From assembly GCA_012797095.1 (NCBI GenBank), contig JAAZPS010000007.1:1-5193 (forward strand): a stretch of 5,193 bases of DNA, in the 5' to 3' direction. The notes below the pieces were generated by a model that was given only the letters and a program-made list of their open reading frames with translations, had not been told where the DNA came from and ran no database searches. Source of the DNA: Bacillota bacterium. Its GTDB lineage: Bacteria > Bacillota > Dethiobacteria > DTU022. Positions 1 to 5,127 of this stretch are shown here, piece by piece. Made by a program: the position numbers and the translations under genes. Every line of letters starts with the position of its first letter. Position 1 is the stretch's first letter.

Positions 1-1
1 G

Positions 2-157
2 CGCTACGATCTGCACGAATGGGCCCTGAAGCGTTACCGGCTGCAGCAGGCCGGGCCGGGCGACTGCCTCGAGTGCGGCGAATGCGAGGAAAAGTGTCCC
101 TACAACCTGCCGATCCGCGAGCTGTTGAAAGCCTGCCGGCAGTGTTTTGAAGGTTAG
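2..157 (+). CDS. C-terminal end of a 4Fe-4S aldo/keto reductase (5' part outside window)
   Basis: Only the last 51 codons are present, read from base 2 to a TAG at 155-157. The visible protein contains C-x2-C-x2-C-x3-C-P (sequence CLECGECEEKCP), a single [4Fe-4S] ligand set, preceded by a helix-like stretch (WALKRYRLQQAGPGD) and followed by NLPIRELLKACRQC. This layout, with a YRLQ..GPGDC lead-in and a CP..LPI tail, is what I know from the C-terminal extension of aldo/keto reductases of the 'predicted oxidoreductase, 4Fe-4S' type common in anaerobes. The barrel domain lies outside the window, so the substrate cannot be judged. A second C-x2-C near the end (residues ACRQC) is extra and may be incidental. 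The gene is separated from the next by more than 300 bp, so there is no sign that it belongs to the same transcription unit. Another small Fe-S oxidoreductase tail is the main alternative. Confidence 0.72.
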   Translation, partial: RYDLHEWALKRYRLQQAGPGDCLECGECEEKCPYNLPIRELLKACRQCFEG

Positions 158-188
158 CGCCTCGCCTCCCCGCCCGGAGTGTTCCGTT

Positions 189-222
189 GACCAGCCGTTC
201 GCTGCCGTCTCCCCGGCTGGTC
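189..222 (+). terminator. Hairpin after the aldo/keto reductase gene, possible terminator
   Basis: The arms gaccagccg (189-197) and cggctggtc (214-222) are perfect complements, 9 bp, with a 16-nt loop. It begins 31 bp after the preceding stop codon, where a terminator is expected. No run of T follows (next bases ttggaaccc), so intrinsic termination would be weak. It could instead be an operator or an mRNA-stability hairpin. Confidence 0.35.
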
Positions 223-253
223 TTGGAACCCGCCCGGAACCCGCCTCCCGCCC

Positions 254-282
254 TTGTTCCCGCTGCCGGGCTGTGTTACAAT
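254..282 (+). promoter_or_regulatory. Candidate sigma70-type promoter for the cyclase-BKACE genes
   Basis: A -35 box ttgttc (254-259) is followed after exactly 17 bp by a -10 box tacaat (277-282), which matches TATAAT at five of six positions. Transcription would start near 289 and give a long leader before the ATG at 480. It is the best promoter-like pair I found upstream of the cyclase gene. No experimental or comparative support is available from the window alone. Confidence 0.4.
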
Positions 283-469
283 TGGAGGCGATTATTCCCT
301 GTTTTGCCAACAATCGTTCCCCCCGTACCAGGAGCAGCCGCCCGAAACGAACTCACTGATTCCACACCCCTGAACTGAATACCGCCGGCCCTGACCGGGC
401 TCGCCATAGGGAAAGCGGGGCCGCGGCAAGCAGCTCGCTGCAGCGGTCCCGTTCAATATGAAAAAAGGT

Positions 470-475
470 GGGAGA
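470..475 (+). promoter_or_regulatory. Ribosome binding site that decides the cyclase start
   Basis: The purine stretch gggaga (470-475) contains GGAG at 471-474, five bases before ATG 480. A GTG at 468 is in the same frame, but it overlaps this site and has only a run of A in front of it. ATG 480 is therefore the preferred start. Confidence 0.7.
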
Positions 476-479
476 GAAG

Positions 480-1253
480 ATGAAGATCATCGATCTGTCC
501 ATCGCCATCGAGAACGATCTGCCGAGCGATCCGCCGCTGCAGATCCCCAAGGTGCAGTACCTTGCGCATGCCGATACCGCCGAGATGATGACCGGGTACT
601 TCAAGGGGCTCATCGAAGTGTCCGATCTTCCCGGGGGCAACGGCTGGGCCGTGGAGATGGCGATGCTCTCGACGCACTCGGGCACGCATCTGGATGCACC
701 CTATCACTACTACCCGACCATGAACAACGGTGAACCAGCCTGGACCATCGACCAGGTTCCGCTGGAGTGGTGTATCGGCAGCGGGGTGAAGGTCGATCTG
801 TCGGCCAAGCCCGACGGATACAGGATCACGGCCGACGATCTGGAGCAATATTTTGACAACGTCGGCTATAGTTTAAAACCTGGCGATATCGTCCTGTTGC
901 AGTCCGGAGCAGCGCCGTACTGGGGGCGCGAGGAATATCTCCTCGCCGGGGCCGGCATGAGCGCAGCGGCGACGCACTGGCTCATCGACCGGGGTATCCG
1001 GGTCATGGGCACCGACGCCTGGAGCTGGGATCTGCCCCTGGCGCTGCAGGCGGAGCAGTTCGCCCGGAACGGCGACAGCTCGATCATCTGGGAGGCGCAC
1101 CGCGTCGGCAGGGAGAAGGCCTACTGCCACCTGGAGAAGCTGACCAACCTGGACCGGCTTCCGGTGAGCGGCTTCCAGGTGATCTGTTTTCCGGTGAAGA
1201 TCAAGGAAGCCAGTGCCGGCTGGTGCCGGGCGGTGGCGATCCTCGACCGGTAG
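480..1253 (+). CDS. Cyclase-family (kynurenine formamidase-like) metal-dependent hydrolase
   Basis: The protein has 257 residues, normal for the cyclase family (Pfam Cyclase, PF04199), which includes kynurenine formamidase KynB and isatin hydrolase. The family signature H-x-G-T-H-x-D-x-P-x-H is intact: His66, His70, Asp72 and His76 (HSGTHLDAPYH) are the expected metal ligands. Further on, GTDAWSWD (residues 177-184) and a His207/Glu219 pair spaced 12 apart, as in KynB, complete the expected active site. The C-terminus carries FPVKIKEASAGWCRAVA, which I associate with this subgroup. There is no signal peptide or membrane segment, so the protein should be cytoplasmic. Family members hydrolyse cyclic amides, lactones or cyclic diketones, or the formyl amide of kynurenine. 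With a BKACE gene 79 bp downstream and no other tryptophan-pathway gene, hydrolytic opening of a cyclic 1,3-dione such as dihydrophloroglucinol seems likelier than kynurenine formamidase. The substrate is inferred, the family is secure. Confidence 0.93.
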   Translation: MKIIDLSIAIENDLPSDPPLQIPKVQYLAHADTAEMMTGYFKGLIEVSDLPGGNGWAVEMAMLSTHSGTHLDAPYHYYPTMNNGEPAWTIDQVPLEWCIGSGVKVDLSAKPDGYRITADDLEQYFDNVGYSLKPGDIVLLQSGAAPYWGREEYLLAGAGMSAAATHWLIDRGIRVMGTDAWSWDLPLALQAEQFARNGDSSIIWEAHRVGREKAYCHLEKLTNLDRLPVSGFQVICFPVKIKEASAGWCRAVAILDR

Positions 1254-1320
1254 CGCCGCTGACGCAATCACTGCACCTGCAGCAGCGTGGGGCAAACCCG
1301 CCTACGGCAAACTTAAACAA

Positions 1321-1330
1321 GGGGGAAGGA
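1321..1330 (+). promoter_or_regulatory. Ribosome binding site of the BKACE gene
   Basis: A purine block gggggaagga lies directly before ATG 1333. It supports that start over the in-frame ATG at 1213, which lies inside the cyclase gene and would add 40 residues with no family similarity. The 79 bp between the two genes contain no terminator-like hairpin, so the genes are probably co-transcribed. Confidence 0.7.
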
Positions 1331-1332
1331 AG

Positions 1333-2172
1333 ATGGATCCCAGGATCATCACCGTTGCGCCCACGGGCGCCTGGCCGACCAAGAAAGAGAATCCGAATGT
1401 ACCGATAACACCGCAGGAGATAGCCGACGATGTCTTTGCCTGCCACCGGGCGGGCGCCGCCATCTGCCACCTGCATATGCGGGATGACTACGGCATCCCC
1501 ACCATGAGTGCCGCTCGTTTCGAGGAGACCGTGCGGCTGATCAAGAGAAGCGGCATCGATATCATCATCAACCTCTCCACCTCCGGCGGGCTCGACGCCA
1601 CCGACGAGAACCGCCAGAGCCATATCCGCACCATCCGGCCGGAGATGGCCTCGTACAATGCAGGCACCATGAACTGGATGCACCGCTTTGTCTTTCTCAA
1701 TACGCCCGACTTCATGGAGGCGCTCGGCCGGACCATGCTCGAGTGTGCGATCAAGCCCGAGGTGGAGATCTTCGACGCCGGGATGGTCTACAATGCCGAA
1801 CATTATCTCAAGCAGGGCGTGCTCAAAGCGCCCGTTCATTATCAGCTCGTTCTGGGAGCAGCCGGTGGGATGAAAGCGACCGTCGACAATCTGCTCTTTC
1901 TGAAAAACCTGCTTCCCGAAGAGGCTACCTGGTCGGCTTTCGGCATCGGCAGGGCCCATCTGCCGATCATGCTGGCCACGCTGGCCCTGGGGGGCCACCT
2001 GCGCGTGGGTATGGAAGACAATGTCTACTTTGCCGCCGGGGAGCTTGCCGAATCCAACGCCCAGTTTGTCACCCGTGCGGCCGCATTGATCGAGGGCGCC
2101 GGGATGAAGGTGGCGACCCCCGCAGAGGCCCGTGAGATCCTCGGCCTCGAGCGTATCTGCAACTTCGCGTAG
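1333..2172 (+). CDS. BKACE-family beta-keto acid cleavage enzyme (Kce-like, DUF849)
   Basis: The 279-residue protein belongs to the beta-keto acid cleavage enzyme family (PF05853), TIM barrels that use Zn2+ and acetyl-CoA to convert a beta-keto acid into acetoacetate plus a new acyl-CoA. Family marks are all visible: HLHMRDD with zinc ligands His46 and His48, Ser82 in NLSTSGG, PEMASYNAGTMN (residues 103-114), PEVEIFDAGM with Glu143/Glu145, FGIGRAHLP, and RVGMEDN with Arg224, Glu228 (third zinc ligand) and Asp229. The C-terminal ESNAQFV and TPAEAREILGL are also typical. As I recall the lysine-fermentation enzyme Kce, Glu14 binds the substrate amino group; here residue 14 is Trp (TGAWP), so 3-keto-5-aminohexanoate is an unlikely substrate. 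No other lysine-fermentation gene is present. Pairing with a ring-opening hydrolase suggests a substrate such as 3,5-dioxohexanoate (triacetate). The family is certain, the substrate is inferred. Confidence 0.95.
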   Translation: MDPRIITVAPTGAWPTKKENPNVPITPQEIADDVFACHRAGAAICHLHMRDDYGIPTMSAARFEETVRLIKRSGIDIIINLSTSGGLDATDENRQSHIRTIRPEMASYNAGTMNWMHRFVFLNTPDFMEALGRTMLECAIKPEVEIFDAGMVYNAEHYLKQGVLKAPVHYQLVLGAAGGMKATVDNLLFLKNLLPEEATWSAFGIGRAHLPIMLATLALGGHLRVGMEDNVYFAAGELAESNAQFVTRAAALIEGAGMKVATPAEAREILGLERICNFA

Positions 2173-2259
2173 CCGGCGGGTTCCCGGAACCACTCCCCGG
2201 AGTGCACCGCCGATCACCTGCCAGGCGCTCCTTCCCAAAAGTGCCTGAACTGCTGCTGC

Positions 2260-2279
2260 GGGCGGCTCATGAGCCGCCC
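2260..2279. terminator. Perfect palindrome downstream of the BKACE gene, possible terminator
   Basis: gggcggctca (2260-2269) is followed directly by its reverse complement tgagccgccc (2270-2279). As RNA it folds into an 8-bp GC stem with a catg tetraloop. It lies 87 bp after the BKACE stop and is not followed by a T run. It could stop or slow transcription, protect the upstream mRNA, or be a two-fold symmetric protein binding site. Confidence 0.4.
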
Positions 2280-2305
2280 CGGCAGGACTGGTGAGACCTA
2301 AGGTG

Positions 2306-2325
2306 GGGCCGGCTTCCCCCGGCCC
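2306..2325. repeat. Second GC-rich inverted repeat in the spacer
   Basis: gggccgg (2306-2312) and ccggccc (2319-2325) form a 7-bp perfect stem with a 6-nt loop (cttccc), 26 bp after the larger palindrome. It is followed by gaaacc, not T. GC-rich stems of this size occur by chance in such DNA, so the role is uncertain. Confidence 0.35.
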
Positions 2326-2382
2326 GAAACCGTACCGCGATGAACCCGACCAGGACTGCAGCTTCACCCCTGCTCTAATATT

Positions 2383-2403
2383 CTGCATAACCGACCTGCA
2401 TAA
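2383..2403. repeat. Short direct repeat ctgcataa x2
   Basis: Two copies of ctgcataa (2383-2390 and 2396-2403) are spaced 13 bp start to start, just after a -10-like taatat. They may be half-sites for a regulator or a chance repeat; no known operator is recognised. Confidence 0.25.
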
Positions 2404-2459
2404 AGAAAATGCTAAAAGAGAGCACCTCTGGCCTTTTCCGCAGGGTCAAAACGCGTTAA

Positions 2460-2466
2460 AAGGAGG
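2460..2466 (+). promoter_or_regulatory. Perfect Shine-Dalgarno aaggagg in the enoate reductase start region
   Basis: This is the strongest ribosome binding site in the window. It stands only 2 nt before ATG 2469, which opens an 18-codon frame out of phase with the enoate reductase. At the ideal 7-nt distance the in-phase codon is ATC (2474), not a normal start. The nearest in-phase ATG is 2528, 61 bp away, served only by a weaker aaggaag at 2507-2513. Confidence 0.6.
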
Positions 2467-2468
2467 AG

Positions 2469-2525
2469 ATGGCATCAAAGAGACCATCGTTTTGGAAAAG
2501 GGTAACAAGGAAGATATCGACCTGA
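2469..2525 (+). CDS. Possible 18-codon leader ORF ending 2 nt before the enoate reductase ATG
   Basis: ATG 2469 directly follows a perfect Shine-Dalgarno and reads 18 codons (MASKRPSFWKRVTRKIST) to TGA 2523-2525. Six of the 18 residues are basic. The stop lies 2 nt before ATG 2528, a geometry typical of translational coupling, where ribosomes ending here would restart on the reductase. I recognise no known leader peptide and see no regulatory codon run. The alternative is that a missing base near 2471-2473 has put this start out of phase with the reductase gene, since the same stretch in the reductase frame looks more protein-like. Confidence 0.3.
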   Translation: MASKRPSFWKRVTRKIST

Positions 2526-2527
2526 GA

Positions 2528-4459
2528 ATGGGTTTCAGGCACCTGCTGTCGCCGGGGAAGATCGGGAAGATGACCGTGCGCAACCGCATGGTGATGCCGC
2601 CCATGGGGACGAACTATGCCGCTGCCGACGGTTTTGTCACCGAAAGGCTGGTCCGTTACTACGAAGCGCGCGCCGAGGGGGGGACCGGGCTGATCATTGT
2701 CGAGGTGGCGGCAGTGGCCCCCGAAGGGAAGGCCATCTCGCACCAGGTCGGGATCTGGGCGGACAAGTTTGTCCCCGGCCTGCGCCACCTGGCCGACTCG
2801 ATCAAGAAGCACGGCGCCCGGGCGGCCATTCAGCTGCACCATGCCGGCCGGCAGACCTCGGCGCAGACAACGGGCCTCCAGCCGGTGGCGCCCTCGGAGA
2901 TCGCCTGCCCGGTCTGCCGTGATCTGCCCCGCCCCTTGAGCATCGAGGAAATCAGCGGGCTGGTCGACGCCTTCGCCCATGCCGCCCGCCGCGCCCGCGA
3001 GGCCGGTTTCGACGCCGTCGAGATTCACGGTACCCACGGCTACCTGATCAATCAGTTCCTCTCATCCTACAGCAACCACCGTGACGATGAGTACGGCGGT
3101 TCCCCCGAAGGGCGCCGCCGCTTCGCCCTGGAGATTTACGAGGCTGTCCGCCGGGCTGCGGGAGCGGACTACCCGGTGCTCTTCCGGATGAACGCCGATG
3201 AAGGGGTTGAGGGAGGGATCACGCCGGAAGAGGGGCGCGATTTTGCCGCCATCCTCGAGCAGACCGGAATTGACGCCCTGCATGTCTCCGGCGGGGTCTA
3301 CGGGTCGCCCCTGGCGATCATCCCGACGATGTACGATCCGCCCCTGCCGCTAGCCGGTTATGCCGCAGCGATCAAGGGTGCGGTGAGCGTGCCGGTGATC
3401 GCCGTCGGCAAGATCCATGAACCGTGGATCGGGGAGAGGTTGATCGCTGAAGGCGAGGCCGATTTCATCGCTCTCGGGCGGGCCCTGATCACCGACTCAC
3501 ACTTTGCCAAGAAGGTCGAGCTGAACCAGATCAGCAATATCCGCCGCTGTATCGAATGCAACCAGCTCTGCGTTGATCCGCTGCTCTTCTTTGACGAAGC
3601 GGTCGGCTGTATCTACAATGCCCGGGCGGGGAAGGAAGCCGAATTTCCCTTTGTCAAGGCCCGCCGCAGCCGCCGGGTGGTCGTTGTCGGCGGTGGTCCG
3701 GCAGGGCTGGAGGCGGCCCGCGTTGCTGCCGAGCGCGGCCACCGGGTGATCCTTTTCGAACGGCGCCCCGAGTTGGGCGGCCAGGCCAATCTGGCCATGA
3801 GGACGCCGCACAAGGAGCGCTTCGGCGAGATCCTGCGCTACCTGATCTACCGCGTGGAGACGCTGGGAGTCGATATCCGTACCGACAGCGACGCCACCGG
3901 CGAGACGGTTCTGCGCGAAAAGCCCGATGCGGTGATCCTGGCCACAGGGGCGGTCCCGTCGATCCCGGCCCTGCCCGGTCTCGATCCGCAGACGGTGATC
4001 ACCGCCTGGGATATCCTCGAAGAGAAGGTCGAGCCCGGCCCGTATGTGGCCATCATCGGCGGCGGGCTGGTCGGCTGCGAGACCGCCGCCTATCTGGCTG
4101 AACGCGATCACCGGGTGATCATTCTGGAGATGGAGGCAGAGCCGGCCCCGGAGCAGAGCCCCTCGCTGCGCGAAAAGCTGCTCCAGTGGCTCGGGCAGCA
4201 CCCCTCCGTGGAGATCAGAACCGGTACCGCGGTCACCGCCATCGGGGAGCGCTCCCTGAAGATCCGCAGCAACGGTCGGGAGACAGCGCTGGAAGGCCTC
4301 GATACGATCGTTGTTGCAGCCGGTGCCCAGCCGTACAATCCCCTCGAGGGGATCCTCAAGCCGAAGCTGGGCGAGCTTTACGCTGTTGGTGACTGTGACC
4401 GCCCCCGCAAAGCCTCCGAGGCGATCCACGAAGCCTTCCACGTGGCCTACCGCCTCTAG
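2528..4459 (+). CDS. Enoate reductase / 2,4-dienoyl-CoA reductase-type FMN, 4Fe-4S, FAD oxidoreductase
   Basis: With ATG 2528 the protein has 643 residues, close to FadH and clostridial 2-enoate reductases. Order of parts: an old-yellow-enzyme TIM barrel starting HLLSPGKIGKM, with MPPMGTN, QLHHAGR (102-108), HGTHGYLINQFLS with His167, His170 and probable proton donor Tyr172, and the phosphate-binding FIALGRALITD; a [4Fe-4S] site Cys341-x2-Cys344-x3-Cys348-x12-Cys361; a Rossmann motif GGGPAG (388-393); ATGAVPSIP; a second dinucleotide motif GGGLVGCE (511-518); and a final AVGDCDRPRKASEAIHEAF. Electrons should pass from NAD(P)H through FAD and the cluster to FMN, then to an activated C=C bond. 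The motif around FadH His252 reads differently here (SGGVYGSPLAIIPTM, no His), which favours an enoate-type or other cyclic enone substrate over a dienoyl-CoA. The start is uncertain: the best ribosome binding site is at 2460-2466, and residues encoded from 2474 on in this frame look coding. Cytoplasmic, oxygen-sensitive by family. A bile-acid BaiCD/BaiH-like role cannot be excluded. Confidence 0.93.
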   Translation: MGFRHLLSPGKIGKMTVRNRMVMPPMGTNYAAADGFVTERLVRYYEARAEGGTGLIIVEVAAVAPEGKAISHQVGIWADKFVPGLRHLADSIKKHGARAAIQLHHAGRQTSAQTTGLQPVAPSEIACPVCRDLPRPLSIEEISGLVDAFAHAARRAREAGFDAVEIHGTHGYLINQFLSSYSNHRDDEYGGSPEGRRRFALEIYEAVRRAAGADYPVLFRMNADEGVEGGITPEEGRDFAAILEQTGIDALHVSGGVYGSPLAIIPTMYDPPLPLAGYAAAIKGAVSVPVIAVGKIHEPWIGERLIAEGEADFIALGRALITDSHFAKKVELNQISNIRRCIECNQLCVDPLLFFDEAVGCIYNARAGKEAEFPFVKARRSRRVVVVGGGPAGLEAARVAAERGHRVILFERRPELGGQANLAMRTPHKERFGEILRYLIYRVETLGVDIRTDSDATGETVLREKPDAVILATGAVPSIPALPGLDPQTVITAWDILEEKVEPGPYVAIIGGGLVGCETAAYLAERDHRVIILEMEAEPAPEQSPSLREKLLQWLGQHPSVEIRTGTAVTAIGERSLKIRSNGRETALEGLDTIVVAAGAQPYNPLEGILKPKLGELYAVGDCDRPRKASEAIHEAFHVAYRL

Positions 4460-4492
4460 CAGTACTGCTTTCGGAATTCCCCTTCAACCTGC

Positions 4493-4518
4493 CGCCGCCG
4501 GTGCTTTCACCGGCGGCG
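4493..4518 (+). terminator. Strong hairpin after the enoate reductase gene, probable terminator
   Basis: cgccgccggtg (4493-4503) and caccggcggcg (4508-4518) form a perfect 11-bp GC-rich stem with a 4-nt loop (cttt), 33 bp after the TAG of the reductase. The T tract of a classical intrinsic terminator is missing (next bases tgctgataaag). Position and stability still make it the likely end of the transcript or a 3' stabilising structure. Confidence 0.6.
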
Positions 4519-4530
4519 TGCTGATAAAGA

Positions 4531-4671
4531 CCCCCCTCCCGTTGAGGAACCATCACAAACGCACCCTCCCCCGTGAGGAACCATCACAAACGCTCCCTCC
4601 CCCTTGAGGAACCACCACAAACACTCCCTCCCCCTTGAGGAACCACCACAAACACTCCCTCCCCCTTGAGG
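4531..4671. repeat. 31-bp tandem repeat, four full units and a partial fifth
   Basis: The anchor gagg recurs at 4544, 4575, 4606, 4637 and 4668, an exact 31-bp period. Units run 4531-4561, 4562-4592, 4593-4623 and 4624-4654; a fifth starts at 4655 and passes into a complete REP hairpin. Units three and four are identical, the first two differ at a few bases (for example catcac for caccac). Each unit is the left half of the REP hairpin (ctccctcccccttgagg) plus a tail gaaccaccacaaaca-like segment. There are no variable spacers, so this is not a CRISPR array. Replication slippage from the REP edge is a simple origin. Confidence 0.9.
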
Positions 4672-4830
4672 GGGGAGGGCTGGGGTGGGGGTGAAAGTAA
4701 CACCCACCACCAGCCCATCTCTGTACTAACAATAAACTGCCAATCCGATAGCGGGGCGTACGGTTTTAGAACAACGATAGTCCCCCTCACCCTAACCCTC
4801 TCCCACGAGGGGAGAGGGGATTTTAGGTCT
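4606..4830. repeat. 225-bp tandem duplication, copy 1 (REP-pair element)
   Basis: Copy 1 matches copy 2 without gaps over 219 bp (4606-4824), with 9 mismatches by eye, about 96% identity. It contains one and a half 31-bp units, then a hairpin ccctccccc/gggggaggg (4657-4679, loop ttgag), about 90 bp of less biased sequence, and a second hairpin ccctctccc/gggagaggg (4796-4818, loop acgag). The outer 40 bp on each side are imperfect inverted repeats of each other, so the core (about 4655-4820) is a small element with inverted ends, like a BIME or MITE. It encodes no transposase. Confidence 0.85.
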
Positions 4831-5055
4831 GAGGAACCACCACAAACACTCCCTCCCCCTTGAGGAACCACCACGTACACTCCCTCCCCCTTGAGGGGGG
4901 AGGGCTGGGGTGGGGGTGAAAGAAACACCCACCACCAGCCCATCTCTGTACTATCGATGAACTGCCAAGCCGGTAACGGGGCGTACGGTTTTAGAACAAC
5001 GATAGTCCCCCTCACCCTAACCCTCTCCCACGAGGGGAGAGGGGATTTTGGAGAT
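4831..5055. repeat. 225-bp tandem duplication, copy 2 (REP-pair element)
   Basis: This copy follows copy 1 directly and matches it at 4831-5049. Its hairpins lie at 4882-4904 and 5021-5043. Differences are gt for aa at 4875-4876, one change in the gaaagtaac segment, and six within the central non-REP part (about 4952-4979); both hairpins are unchanged. After 5049 the copies part: copy 1 runs into a new 31-bp unit, copy 2 into another REP. Confidence 0.85.
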
Positions 5056-5091
5056 ACCCTGACCCTCTCCCACGAGGGGAGAGGGGACTTT
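5055..5091. repeat. Single REP-type hairpin
   Basis: ccctctccc (5063-5071) and gggagaggg (5077-5085) pair perfectly around the loop acgag. The same loop and the ggggannttt tail of the preceding REP at 5021-5043 are kept, but the front is shortened to taccctga. It stands in direct orientation only about 20 bp after that REP. Confidence 0.8.
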
Positions 5092-5127
5092 AATGATTTA
5101 CTGTGTTGTACTTTCAAAGACTGAGAG

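Larger units (their letters stand above)
158..479. other. Intergenic region upstream of the cyclase gene
   Basis: This 322-bp stretch has no convincing gene; open frames crossing it are rich in P, R and S and lack ribosome binding sites. It holds a 9-bp perfect hairpin (189-222), a sigma70-like promoter (254-282), and a small imperfect hairpin (ccgc 421-424 with gcgg 443-446, inner gcag/ctgc) shortly before the ribosome binding site of the next gene. If the promoter is real, the mRNA has an untranslated leader of about 190 nt. I see no riboswitch that I can name in it. Confidence 0.6.
2173..2527. other. 355-bp spacer before the enoate reductase gene
   Basis: An open frame in phase with the enoate reductase crosses this spacer from 2291, but its composition changes and it lacks family similarity, so I treat it as non-coding up to the start region. 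It contains a perfect 20-bp palindrome (2260-2279), a second GC hairpin (2306-2325), a direct repeat ctgcataa (2383-2403), an AT-richer part with a -10-like taataT at 2376-2381 but no good -35 box, and a strong Shine-Dalgarno at 2460-2466. The gene downstream may thus have its own promoter, though none is convincing. Confidence 0.55.

Noticed and set aside
458..733. Open frame starting at ATG 458 before the cyclase
   Set aside because: It overlaps the cyclase gene in another frame, is rich in R, H and D as expected for a shifted GC-rich frame, and has no ribosome binding site.
1333..2172. Assignment as lysine-fermentation 3-keto-5-aminohexanoate cleavage enzyme (kce)
   Set aside because: Residue 14 is Trp, and no lysine aminomutase, 3,5-diaminohexanoate dehydrogenase or 3-aminobutyryl-CoA lyase gene is nearby, so the symbol kce is not justified.
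1201..2388. 395-residue open frame on the minus strand
   Set aside because: It lies opposite the BKACE gene, which has full family motifs. The minus-strand product has no recognisable domain and reflects GC-rich codon use on the other strand.
2430..2445. Possible sigma54 promoter tggccttttccgca
   Set aside because: The GG and GC elements are 10 bp apart instead of the 12 needed for a -24/-12 promoter.
2291..2527. N-terminal extension of the enoate reductase to ATG 2291
   Set aside because: The extra 79 residues cross two GC hairpins and an AT-rich promoter-like stretch, lack a ribosome binding site at 2291 and have no counterpart in the family. Only the last 18 or so codons before 2528 look possibly coding.
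4531..4896. CRISPR array suggested by regular 31-bp repeats
   Set aside because: The units abut each other without spacers and are half-REP sequences; no cas gene is visible.
4666..5124. Two similar plus-strand open frames (4666-4863 and 4891-5124) and a long minus-strand frame (4584-5117)
   Set aside because: They are translations of the duplicated REP units. The peptides are low in complexity, follow the repeat period and have no proper ribosome binding site; similarity between the two frames only reflects the DNA duplication.
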